From Streptomyces sp. CB02009 (GTDB taxonomy: Bacteria > Actinomycetota > Actinomycetes > Streptomycetales > Streptomycetaceae): 41,321 nucleotides of DNA. Below, one piece after another: positions 25,081 to 32,747 of this stretch; within the stretch, counting starts at the first letter, position 1, and each line of letters starts with the position of its first letter. A model generated the notes under the pieces. That model had not been told where the DNA came from and ran no database searches. It was given only the letters and a program-made list of their open reading frames with translations. A program made the position numbers and the translations under genes. The stretch spans positions 1,619,373-1,660,693 of the forward strand of contig NZ_LIVV01000001.1 in NCBI RefSeq assembly GCF_001905825.1, written 5' to 3'.

Positions 25081-25150
25081 AAGCCGTGTCGGGCAGCGCC
25101 AAGCCGTGTCGTACAGCGCCGAGCCGCGTCGGGCAGCGACAGACCGTGCC
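25081..25150. repeat. 20-bp tandem repeat, three and a half copies
   Basis: Units at 25081-25100 (AAGCCGTGTCGGGCAGCGCC), 25101-25120 (two changes), 25121-25140 (three changes) and a half copy 25141-25150. The array starts 22 bases after the 18-bp hairpin and ends 206 bases before the eCIS-type gene start. The remainder of 24963-25356 holds no gene. Confidence 0.9.
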
Positions 25151-25356
25151 GCCGCCGCGATGCCTGTCGGGAGAGGGCCCGTCCCCAGAAGGCGTCGAGT
25201 GTGGGGATGTGGCGGCAGGCCGAGAGTGCAGGGAGAGCGCAGGGCCCGTGACCAGAAGGACGAGAACTGTGCCCCTGAGTCTGCCCCCGGACACCTCGCC
25301 CGGGAGAACACCGAAACGGTCTCGTGGGCTGTGTCCGCCTCACGAAAGGCACTCCG

Positions 25357-26607
25357 TTGGCACAGCACGCCCACCACCACGACCAGGCCCCCACAGCCAA
25401 GTCACCGCTCCCTCGTACGCCGGCCCCTCGGGACGATTCCGGGTTGCTCGCGCTCCAGCGCGCCGCGGGCAATACCGCAGTCCTCCGCATGCTCCAGCTC
25501 TCCAGCCATCCCCATGCCCTGGCACCGGTTCAGCAGAAGGAACGGGAGCTGGAGCGGCATCAGCACGGTGCGAGCTGCGGCCATCAGCAGGCCGAGCAGC
25601 CCGACGTCCAGCGCTCCTCCGTCCACGGCGTTCTCTCCGGCTCCGGCCGCCCTCTCGCCGCCCCGCTCCGCGAAGAGATGGAGGCCCGGCTCGGGGCCGA
25701 CTTCAGCGACGTCCGTATCCACGACGATCAGGCTGCCCGCGACTCCGCCGCCGAGATCGGTGCCCATGCGTACACCAGCGGCAACAACATCGCCCTGGGC
25801 GACGGCGGCAGCGACAAGCACACCCTCGCGCACGAACTGACCCATGTGATCCAGCAACGCCGGGGCCCCGTCGCCGGAACCGACAACGGCGCCGGCCTGT
25901 CCATCAGCGACCCCTCCGACCGCTTCGAACGAGAGGCGGAGTCCAATGCCACGCGCGTCATGTCAGGAGCCGCGCCGGTTCAGCGAACTGAGGGAACTGC
26001 GGCGACCGTTGGACGCGATGTCCATCCCAACGAAACCATCATTCAAAGGATGCCGAAAGGGAGGGCCGTGGACGGGCCCAAGCAGGGCGATCATCTCTTC
26101 AATGCCCTGGGTAGCGCCATTCTGGGCCTCATTACCTCGCTCAGGACACAGAACACGGAGCTCGCGGGTGACAATCCAGATATAGCGAGGCAGATCGATC
26201 AGCTGGAGGTGCTTGCGAACGCCGCGGTGACGCAGCGCGCGAATGCTGACTTCGAATCGGCGGCAGCAGTAAAGGGAGGCGGCTCCGGGCGGACCGGAGA
26301 CGCGAACTCGCAGCGTTACGGAGAATTCTCCCGGCAGATGGTCACCGCGGTCAACGAGCTCCCGTTCCTCTACGGTTGGGCGCACATGGAAGCGGCACAA
26401 GCCGTCACAGCAGTGTCAGACCAAGCCGGACTTGAATCGATCATATTCGACCAGGACGCGTATAAGAGAAAGAGGGAGGAGAACGGCGTAAAGAAGAAGC
26501 CGAAGCCGTTCGAGGCGTGGGTCGCGAAAACGAAGAATGACATGTGGACTCTGTTCCAGGCATATCGGGCGGTCGTTCTGGAGATTAACAGGGCATCTGC
26601 TCCGTAG
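25357..26607 (+). CDS. eCIS core-domain (DUF4157) HExxH protein with unknown C-terminal module
   Basis: A 416-residue protein. The TTG at 25357 has AAAGG eight bases upstream; a GTG at 25324 is in frame but lacks a ribosome site. Domain order (long-start numbering minus 11): a His-rich start (MAQHAHHHDQ), ALQRAAGNTAVLRMLQ (about 33-47), a disordered linker with PDVQRSS, then the DUF4157 domain (about 92-205): PLREEMEARLGADFSDVRIH, IGAHAYTSGNNIALG, and the zinc motif HELTH (His159, Glu160, His163), followed by DRFEREAESNATRVM, which may give the third ligand. Residues about 225-416 are a helical, Lys-rich module (KRKREENGVKKKPKPFEAW) that I do not recognise. DUF4157 proteins are typical cargo or accessory proteins of extracellular contractile injection systems. 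No CIS structural gene is in the window, so this is an orphan. Confidence 0.85.
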   Translation: MAQHAHHHDQAPTAKSPLPRTPAPRDDSGLLALQRAAGNTAVLRMLQLSSHPHALAPVQQKERELERHQHGASCGHQQAEQPDVQRSSVHGVLSGSGRPLAAPLREEMEARLGADFSDVRIHDDQAARDSAAEIGAHAYTSGNNIALGDGGSDKHTLAHELTHVIQQRRGPVAGTDNGAGLSISDPSDRFEREAESNATRVMSGAAPVQRTEGTAATVGRDVHPNETIIQRMPKGRAVDGPKQGDHLFNALGSAILGLITSLRTQNTELAGDNPDIARQIDQLEVLANAAVTQRANADFESAAAVKGGGSGRTGDANSQRYGEFSRQMVTAVNELPFLYGWAHMEAAQAVTAVSDQAGLESIIFDQDAYKRKREENGVKKKPKPFEAWVAKTKNDMWTLFQAYRAVVLEINRASAP

Positions 26608-26661
26608 AGCTGGGAGCCGCCCACGCGGAGGGCCACCCGGTGGCGCGGACGCAGAGCACGA

Positions 26662-26704
26662 CGGCCGTCCTCCGGCCGGTTGCCTGCCATCCGGAGGACG
26701 GCCG
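26662..26704 (+). terminator. 14-bp perfect hairpin after the eCIS-type gene
   Basis: CGGCCGTCCTCCGG (26662-26675), 15-base loop, CCGGAGGACGGCCG (26691-26704), beginning 54 bases after the stop of the DUF4157 gene. No U-tract. Likely its transcription terminator. Confidence 0.75.
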
Positions 26705-26869
26705 CACAGCGGACCCGGTGCCACCCGGGCTGCTCCCGACCGTCGGCGATGTCGGGGTGCGGCTGCGGAGCGGCCGTCGGCCGCACGCCGGATACGACGT
26801 TCGGATCCACGTACGCATGGCCGCTCCGGAGCGGGGAACCCACAGAAACGCGCCCGAAGAGAGGGAGCC

Positions 26870-27001
26870 ATGACCGGAGACACGGCGCGGGACAACCCTG
26901 AGCCCGCATCCACAGGAACCGTGACGACCGCCGTGCCGGCCTGACTCGACCGGCTGCCCTGCTCACGGTGGCACTGGATGATCGTGATCGGCCTCGGGAC
27001 C
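26870..27001 (+). pseudogene. Truncated N terminus of an MFS transporter gene
   Basis: An ATG at 26870 with AGAGGGAG just upstream reads MTGDTARDNPEPAS and GTVTTAVPA, then TGA (26942-26944), and continues in the same frame as LDRLPCSRWHWMIVIGLGT before similarity stops near 27001. This is the usual beginning of Streptomyces sugar-porter-like MFS proteins, in which VPARLDRLPWSRWHW leads into the first membrane helix; the TGA stands where CGA (Arg) is expected. Everything beyond the first helix start is gone. After it come three ATGCCCGCC/ATGCCTGCC units (about 27022-27050). Of the rest of 26608-27293, only the 26662-26704 hairpin and small palindromes near 26760-26840 are notable. Confidence 0.6.
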
Positions 27002-27293
27002 TTGTCGACAGCCCATGACGCCATGCCCGCCATGCCTGCCATGCCCGCCAAAGGCGACGTGGCGGATCCGTCACGTAACCGACGAGACGTACGCGTGTAC
27101 GCCCCTCGGCACCGGCCGTCTCGCCGGTGCCGAGGAGTCGCCGCTCACCTCGCCTCCCGCAGGGCATGCGGAACGACTCAGAACGCGTCGAAGCCGCGGC
27201 CGTCAGGCATGGGCGGCAGGGGGTGAGGGGGGCCAGCATCCCCGACGTACAACAGCCCTCTCGGCGAAAGCCGCCCTCCTGGCCGACAGCCGG

Positions 27294-28697
27294 TCAGGTG
27301 CGGGGCACGCAGGGGGTGCAGCAAGCAGGTGCGGGTTCGACGCACACGGTGACCGAGTCGGTGTTGTCGGACGGGTCGGGGTCCTTCTCGGCGGCGGTGA
27401 CGGTGGCCGTGTTGGTGACGCGGCCGGGCCTGGTGGCCTTGGCCCGCACGGTGAGGGTGGCGCGGGCTCCGGCGGCCAGGGCGCCGACGGACCACTGGCC
27501 GGTCTCCGGGTCGTAGGCGCCAGCGTCGGTGTCGGCGGACAGGAAGGTGAGGCCGTCGGGGAGCCGGTCGGTGACCGTGACGCCGGTGGCCGGGCTGGGA
27601 CCGGCGTTGTGGACGGTCAGACGGTACGTCACGGTCTGACCGACGGTCACGGTGGTCGCGTCGGCCGCCTTGGTCACGCCCAGATCGGCAGCCGGCCTCA
27701 CCTCGGTCACCGCCTCGTCGGAGGTGGACGTCAGTGGCTCCGGGGTGGAGCCGAGCCGGTTCTCGTACGCGGCGACAGCGGTGTTGGTCACCCGGGTGCC
27801 CGCCGTCTCCAGACCGAGGGTGACCCGGTACTCGACGGTGGTGCCCCCGGGCAGAGCGGCGGTGTTGGCCAGACTGCCGCCCTGGCCGGCGGAGGCGCCG
27901 GTGCCGAGCCGGAAGACCACCGTGTCGCTCGCGGAGTCGTACGCGGCCTCGTCGTCACCCGCCCGGTCGGTCTTCACTCCGGCGTTCGGGCCGTCGATGA
28001 TGCGGAGGGAGCCGGGCACGTACGTCGTCCCCGGCGGCAGTGCGTCGGTGAGGGTGAGCCGCTCGGCGGCTCCGCCCCCTTCGTTCTTGGCGGTGATCCG
28101 GTAGGTGACGACATCGCCGACGTCCAACGGGCCGGCCGGGACGGCGGTCTTCGTGAGCACCACGTGGGGAGCGGTACCGAAGAACACCCCGTCGAGGAAG
28201 TTGCCGATTCCACGGTTGCCGCCGGCCGCCGAGACGGATCGGAAGGCGAATCGGGTGGTGGTCTGCCCGGCCGGGACGGTGTAGGTGCCGGTGTAGTACC
28301 CCCACGCGGTGTTGCCGTCGGTGAAGGAGCGCTGCTCGACCGTGCTGCCCGGAGCGCCGATGTCCAGGGCCATCGTGTCCTGCCCCTGCCGGCCGCGGTG
28401 GTACAGCCGCCAGTACAGCTTGGTGCCCGGGGTGGTCGGCAGGTCCTGGTAGAGGGTGGAGACCTGGTTGGCGTTGAGTTCGGCGAACTGCTCGCCCTCC
28501 GCGGAGGGCACGCCGTTGAAGCCGGAGTGCCACACCTCGACCATGTGGTCCGTGGCTGTGGTGAGCCAGCCCGGGACGTGCCGCGGGGCCTGGGTCTGCG
28601 AGGCGTCCGGGAGGAACGCCATGTCGGTGACGGACGGCTGCTCGAAGCTTCCGTTGACGAGGGCGACACGGAGGGGGACGGAAGGAGGTGTGCTCAT
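27294..28697 (-). CDS. DUF11-repeat protein with carbohydrate-binding-like N terminus
   Basis: A 467-residue protein. The N-terminal domain (residues about 10-178) has VNGSFEQPS, HVPGWLTTATDHMVEVW, the FAELNANQ and GYYTGTYTVPAGQTTTRFAF strands, and NFLDGVFF, as in jelly-roll, carbohydrate-binding-like domains. Two DUF11 beta-sandwich repeats follow (about 180-300, GDVVTYRITAKNEG; about 325-445, GQTVTYRLTVHNAGPS), each ending in an NTA-type strand. The C-terminal tail has four Cys in 15 residues (CVEPAPACCTPCVPRT). Such proteins are normally on the cell surface, but no signal peptide, LPxTG or membrane anchor is visible from the ATG at 28697 (GGAG eight bases upstream). The frame is open upstream to 28931, without a convincing signal peptide. 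Role unknown, perhaps structural or adhesive. Confidence 0.8.
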   Translation of the reverse strand: MSTPPSVPLRVALVNGSFEQPSVTDMAFLPDASQTQAPRHVPGWLTTATDHMVEVWHSGFNGVPSAEGEQFAELNANQVSTLYQDLPTTPGTKLYWRLYHRGRQGQDTMALDIGAPGSTVEQRSFTDGNTAWGYYTGTYTVPAGQTTTRFAFRSVSAAGGNRGIGNFLDGVFFGTAPHVVLTKTAVPAGPLDVGDVVTYRITAKNEGGGAAERLTLTDALPPGTTYVPGSLRIIDGPNAGVKTDRAGDDEAAYDSASDTVVFRLGTGASAGQGGSLANTAALPGGTTVEYRVTLGLETAGTRVTNTAVAAYENRLGSTPEPLTSTSDEAVTEVRPAADLGVTKAADATTVTVGQTVTYRLTVHNAGPSPATGVTVTDRLPDGLTFLSADTDAGAYDPETGQWSVGALAAGARATLTVRAKATRPGRVTNTATVTAAEKDPDPSDNTDSVTVCVEPAPACCTPCVPRT

Positions 28698-29169
28698 GGT
28701 GACGTCTCCGATCGGTCGACGGTGCGCGATGGACCCCGCCGGCCTGGAACACAGGCCGAGCGGCAGGAACGCCCTGTAGCTCACCGCCCCTGTGCCGCCG
28801 GGTACAGCGGAGCCTGAAGCCTCCCGGCCAGCACCGACCGTCGGGTTTACCCGCGGAGGACATCGAGCGTTACGGTGCTCCCGCCTCCCGCCGCAGACTT
28901 CCGGCGACCCCACCGGCCACCCGTGGACCACAACGCACGCGCGTACCTCCCGTGCTGACCGGATGACATGGCACTCTGGCGTTCACGCGCCACTGGAATG
29001 AATGAAGAAACGATCGCCAAGTTGACGCACATGCGTTCCATGAGCGGCTCGTTGAAGGGCCGTCCCGTTTCCGGCGGACAGGGCGATCTCGGCGATGCTG
29101 ATGCGGTGACGGTGGCGAGCGTTGCGTATCGCGCGCCCCGCCCGGACATCGCGCGCCCACAAGGTTGCG

Positions 29170-29472
29170 AATGGCTCGCCGCTCCTCGCGCCCACCGGCC
29201 TGTTTCCTCACGGTGGGGAGAGTCTTGCTGCTGGGGTCCACGGCAAGCATGTCGATCCCTGGAGCAGCCAGGGTCAGGATGATCGGGCAGGGACCGCGGC
29301 CGAGGTCGACCATCCGAGGGACGGCGATGTGATCGTGCGCCAGAGCCGCCACGGAGTTCGTGAGCAACTCGGGATACGCCAGGCGGTACCCGCTGTAAGG
29401 GTCGGCCCTGCTCTCGAAGATCTGGCCGGCATTCGCCTGCAGCAGGCGGCGCTCGGTCTGGGTGGACACCAT
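29170..29472 (-). pseudogene. Remnant of a SAM-dependent methyltransferase
   Basis: The minus strand reads MVSTQTERRLLQANAGQIFE, then YRLAYPELLTNSVAALAHDH, MVDLGRGPCPIILTLAAPGI and MLAVDPSSKTLPTVRKQA: the N-terminal half of a class I methyltransferase, in which motif I (normally DLGCGPG) has an Arg for the Cys and PCP for the following glycines. Similarity is lost after about residue 100, although the frame stays open to 28870. Codon bias also fades there. It is most likely an old, decayed gene. It is divergent from the membrane-protein gene at 29574. The rest of 28698-29573 is upstream sequence of the DUF11 gene and shows nothing else. Confidence 0.5.
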
Positions 29473-29573
29473 AGGTCTTGCCCGGCGATTCCCCGCGGCC
29501 TCTGCGGGAATTGTCCCTGAGGTCAAATCTGGCTCTGTGGAACCGGTCGCTTGAGGCGGTACGTCCCCCATAC

Positions 29574-30197
29574 ATGCTGACCGTCCTGGGGATACTCTTT
29601 GCCGTCGCGCCTACCGCCGTCTGGACAGCGATCGCCCGTACCCGTCTTGTCGGCTTCGCGATCGGCGCCACGTTGCTCGCAGGAGCCGGTCTGCTGATCA
29701 GCGTCCAGCAGGTATGGATCCACGCCCCCCGGCCCGACGCCCATCTCGTGTTCACGATCCTGGCGCCTGCGCTCATCGTCTGCGGTGCGGGACTGGAACG
29801 CCGGCACGAGAACTCCCGTCCTCCGGAATGGATGGTCCGCCGCAACGGGGCGATCGGCTTCCTGGGGATGCAGTTCGCCCTCACCCTCGTGGTCGGCCCC
29901 TGGTACGCGCTGCTGATCAGCGAAGGTTCGGAGGCCCCGCCGTCCAAGGCTCTCCCCTCGTTGCCGCCGAGCATCAGCATGATCAGCGAGGGCACCAGCT
30001 GCGGTTCCGGCGGCTGCTGGCGCTTTGTGAAGGTCGCCAGCAGGGATGACTTGTCCCGCCCGGAGATCATCCGCGCACTGGGCCTCCAGCAGGAGAGGTG
30101 CCGCCGCAACGGCTGGCTGCTCGACCAGCGTGACCTGTGCGTCGGAGCCAGGGACAACGGCAAGAACGTCACCATCTACGCCAGCTTGGGATACTGA
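29574..30197 (+). CDS. Small integral membrane protein (207 aa)
   Basis: A 207-residue protein with four hydrophobic segments (about residues 1-18 MLTVLGILFAVAPTAVW, 27-46 GFAIGATLLAGAGLLIS, 58-74 HLVFTILAPALIVCGAG, 94-114 AIGFLGMQFALTLVVGPW) and a soluble C-terminal domain of about 90 residues with SCGSGGCWRFV, LGLQQERCRRNGWLLD and GKNVTIYASLGY. Four Cys in that domain could form disulfides if it is outside the cell. No family recognised. The ATG at 29574 starts directly at the first helix; upstream sequence of the open frame (to 29478) is less coding-like and the ribosome site is weak. Confidence 0.7.
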   Translation: MLTVLGILFAVAPTAVWTAIARTRLVGFAIGATLLAGAGLLISVQQVWIHAPRPDAHLVFTILAPALIVCGAGLERRHENSRPPEWMVRRNGAIGFLGMQFALTLVVGPWYALLISEGSEAPPSKALPSLPPSISMISEGTSCGSGGCWRFVKVASRDDLSRPEIIRALGLQQERCRRNGWLLDQRDLCVGARDNGKNVTIYASLGY

Positions 30198-30874
30198 GGG
30201 GCTGCTTCTGGCCGGTCACGGTGGTCGCGAAGGAGAACCTGTGACAGGCCGCGTGCCCCGCTGGTGACAATCAGGCTGCTCAGGCTGCTTCGACCGGACT
30301 CCTGCACCCGCCCGATGTCCGTGTCACGCTCGCACGTGGCGTAGGGGGAGTCGAGCGGCGCTGAACCGCCCCGGCTGGCCGTTGCCCTGCGGGGCACTGG
30401 CGCGAGCCGCGCCCTCGTCGGCGGGACCCTGGCTGCCGCTGTCGGCAACGACATGGCAGCGATGCCGGACCCGGCCTCGCTATGGCGCTCACCGCAGCCG
30501 CGTCGGCGGGCGGTCGGCGCGTGGATGGACGAGGTCATCCAGCAGATCCACAGACTCACCTGGACGAATCGGGCCGCCTCTGGAGGCGTGCTCTGGACGA
30601 CCGGCTGCGCGTTTCGATTCCGGACCGGTGGGCGGTCCTGCGTCGTTGAGTTCTACCGTGCCCCGCGCGACGGTGAACCCCCGGGTGCCTGATGTCCGAG
30701 CTGTCGCCAGACCTTCCACGGCTGCGGACCCTGGAGCACTGGCTGGTGCTGTGCCGATGCAGTGCACCCGGTGCGCCGGGACGGCCAGCAGGCGCACCGC
30801 CCGCAGGAGCCCGGACCGCACCGCGGCCGGAGGCCGGCCACTGAGCGGACTCGATGGCGCGCACTCGCTGGGGT

Positions 30875-31019
30875 GGTGCGCACCGCCGACGCCTCGCGGT
30901 CACTCCACCGAGTTGACCGCATCACCGCACCGGGTCGGTGCGCACCGGTGCGGTGATGCGCGCACCGAGTCCATCCGGTGCGCACCGCGACGCGCACCAC
31001 CGTCCGCTCGGTGCGCTCC
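30875..31019. repeat. Clustered palindromes GGTGCGCACC with a 16-bp hairpin
   Basis: The 10-bp palindrome GGTGCGCACC occurs at 30875-30884, 30937-30946 and 30977-30986, with a one-base variant at 31010-31019. Spacings of 62 and 40 bases are close to six and four helical turns. Around the middle copy, 30918-30933 and 30945-30960 form a perfect 16-bp stem, which could also be the terminator of the glutamate-synthase-like gene (stop at 31079). The stretch 30198-31078 holds no gene I can support. Confidence 0.7.
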
Positions 31020-31078
31020 ACTCGGTGGGCGTGCTGCGCAGGCCATGACGGTTGAAGAGAGTTGGCCGAGTGGCTAGC

Positions 31079-32593
31079 TCAGGTGGTGAGCAGCTCGGCG
31101 ATCTCGTGGGCGAGGTCCGGCCCGAGCGAGCCCCAGCCGTCCTTGTAGCCGTACACGCTCCCCAGGGTGCGGGCGTCGTAGTCGCCGTTCAGGATGTCTA
31201 TGTCGGTCGGGGTGATGAGCGACGGGTGGGGGACACCGACGGCGCCCGAGACCTTCAGCAACTCCCTGCGCAAGGTGCGCAGATACATCGCGGCCCGGAT
31301 GCTCTTCGAGGGCGCGTCGATGCCGCGCGCCAGCCACGGGTTCTGGGTGGCGATGCCGGTGGGGCACTTGTCGGTGTGGCACTTCTGGGCCTGGATGCAG
31401 CCGATGGACAGCATCGCCTCACGGCCCACGTTGATCATGTCGACGCCGAGGGCGAACGCGACGACGGCGTTCTCGGGCAGGCCGAGCTTGCCGGAGCCGA
31501 TGAAGGTGATGTCGTCGGTCAGGCCCCGCTCGGCGAACACACCGTAGACGCGGGAGAAGCCCATGCGGAACGGCAGGGACACCGAGTCGGCGAAGATCAG
31601 GGGAGCCGCCCCGGTGCCGCCCTCGCCACCGTCGACGGTCACGAAGTCGACCCCTCGCTCACCCCGCTCCATCAGCGTGGCGAGTTCCTCCCAGAAGTCC
31701 ATGTCCCCGATGGCGCTCTTGATCCCGACCGGCAATCCGGTCTCCGTGGCCAACAGTTCCACGAAGTCGAGCATCGAGTCCACGTCGTGGAACGCGGTGT
31801 GCCGCGACGGCGAAGCGCAGTCCTCGCCCGCGGGAATGCCGCGGATCGCGGCAATCTCGTCGGTCACCTTCGCGCCCGGCAGCAGGCCGCCGAGCCCCGG
31901 CTTCGCGCCCTGCGAGAGCTTGATCTCGATCGCCTTGACGGGCGCGCCCGCGACCAGTGACTTGAGCTTGTCGAGGTTGAACGTCCCGTCCTCGTTGCGG
32001 CAGCCGAAGTACGACGTACCGATCTGGAGGACAAGGTCCCCGCCGTTGAGGTGGTAGGGCGACAGGCCGCCCTCTCCGGTGTTCTGCATCGTCCCGGCCA
32101 GCGCCGCGCCCTTGTTGAGCGCCGTGACGGCCGCGCCGGACAGCGAGCCGAAGCTCATCGCCGAGATGTTGATGACGCTCGCCGGGCGGAACGCCTTCGC
32201 GCGGCCGCGCGGTCCGCCGAGCACTTTGGCCGAGGGCAACGCCGCTTGTGGGTCGCTCAGATCGGGCAGCGGACCGGCGAACGTACGCTGCTTCACGTAG
32301 GCATGACCCTGCACGTGCTCGACGTCGTTGTCGGTGCCGAACCCGAAGTGGTTGTTCTCCCCCTTCGCCGACGCGTAGATCCAGCTGCGCTGGTCACGGC
32401 TGAAGGGACGCTCCTCGTCGTTGGACGTCACGATGTACTGCCGTAGCTCGGGGCCGATCGTCTCCAGCAGATACCTGGCGTGTCCCACCAGGGGGAAGTT
32501 CCTCAGCAGCGCGTGCTTCTTCTGCACGAGGTCGCGGGCGGCCACCAGTGCCAACCCCGTGGCGGCTGCCGCACCTATGCTCCGAGCACGCAT
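31079..32593 (-). CDS. FMN-binding glutamate synthase family protein
   Basis: A 504-residue protein of the GltS-like FMN-binding group (GOGAT central/FMN domain without the amidotransferase). A short hydrophobic N terminus (SIGAAAATGLALVAAR) may anchor it to the membrane. FMN-barrel landmarks: NISAMSFGSLSGAA, MQNTGEGGLSPYHLNGGD, IEIKLSQGAKPGLGG, FVTVDGGEGGTGAAP and IGSGKLGLPENAV. The iron-sulfur motif CIQAQKCHTDKC is present with three Cys. These stand-alone proteins probably oxidise or reduce an unknown substrate; true glutamate synthesis needs an ammonia source not encoded here. The ATG at 32593 has GAGAGGAA about ten bases upstream; an upstream ATG (32629) is also open. It follows the acetolactate-synthase-like gene by 154 bases. 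Confidence 0.88.
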   Translation of the reverse strand: MRARSIGAAAATGLALVAARDLVQKKHALLRNFPLVGHARYLLETIGPELRQYIVTSNDEERPFSRDQRSWIYASAKGENNHFGFGTDNDVEHVQGHAYVKQRTFAGPLPDLSDPQAALPSAKVLGGPRGRAKAFRPASVINISAMSFGSLSGAAVTALNKGAALAGTMQNTGEGGLSPYHLNGGDLVLQIGTSYFGCRNEDGTFNLDKLKSLVAGAPVKAIEIKLSQGAKPGLGGLLPGAKVTDEIAAIRGIPAGEDCASPSRHTAFHDVDSMLDFVELLATETGLPVGIKSAIGDMDFWEELATLMERGERGVDFVTVDGGEGGTGAAPLIFADSVSLPFRMGFSRVYGVFAERGLTDDITFIGSGKLGLPENAVVAFALGVDMINVGREAMLSIGCIQAQKCHTDKCPTGIATQNPWLARGIDAPSKSIRAAMYLRTLRRELLKVSGAVGVPHPSLITPTDIDILNGDYDARTLGSVYGYKDGWGSLGPDLAHEIAELLTT

Positions 32594-32708
32594 CACATTC
32601 GTTCCTCTCCTCGACCGGCCGAAACTCACGGTGACCCCCTACCCCGCGCCGCGGAAATGCCACGCGGTGCCGGAGACCAGCCGGCACCGCCCTCGCGGGA
32701 TGGCCGCT

Positions 32709-32737
32709 GCGCGGCCCGTACGGGAGTCGGGCCGCGC
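32709..32737 (-). terminator. 9-bp perfect hairpin after the acetolactate-synthase-like gene
   Basis: GCGCGGCCC (32709-32717) and GGGCCGCGC (32729-32737) with an 11-base loop, starting 11 bases beyond the stop at 32748. It suggests the glutamate-synthase-like gene is at least partly transcribed on its own. Confidence 0.6.
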
Positions 32738-32747
32738 CGCGGGCGGG

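Noticed and set aside
25081..25150. The 20-bp repeats as a CRISPR array
   Set aside because: Copies are directly adjacent with no spacers, and there are no cas genes.
27015..28817. A 600-codon open frame on the plus strand
   Set aside because: It is antisense to the DUF11 gene; its translation is Gly/Val/Arg-rich without motifs, while the minus strand gives clear beta-sandwich repeats.
30453..30692. A 79-codon frame with MDEVIQQIHRLTW and CAFRFRTGGRSC
   Set aside because: No ribosome site and no recognised family; the N-terminal part is Arg/Pro-rich. Could be a remnant but cannot be supported.
31052..31078. GAGTTGGCCGAGTGGCTA resembling the 5' end of a class II tRNA (Ser/Leu type)
   Set aside because: Only the D-arm part is present; there is no anticodon arm, variable arm or T arm, and the sequence runs into the end of the glutamate-synthase-like gene. 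Possibly a tRNA scrap.
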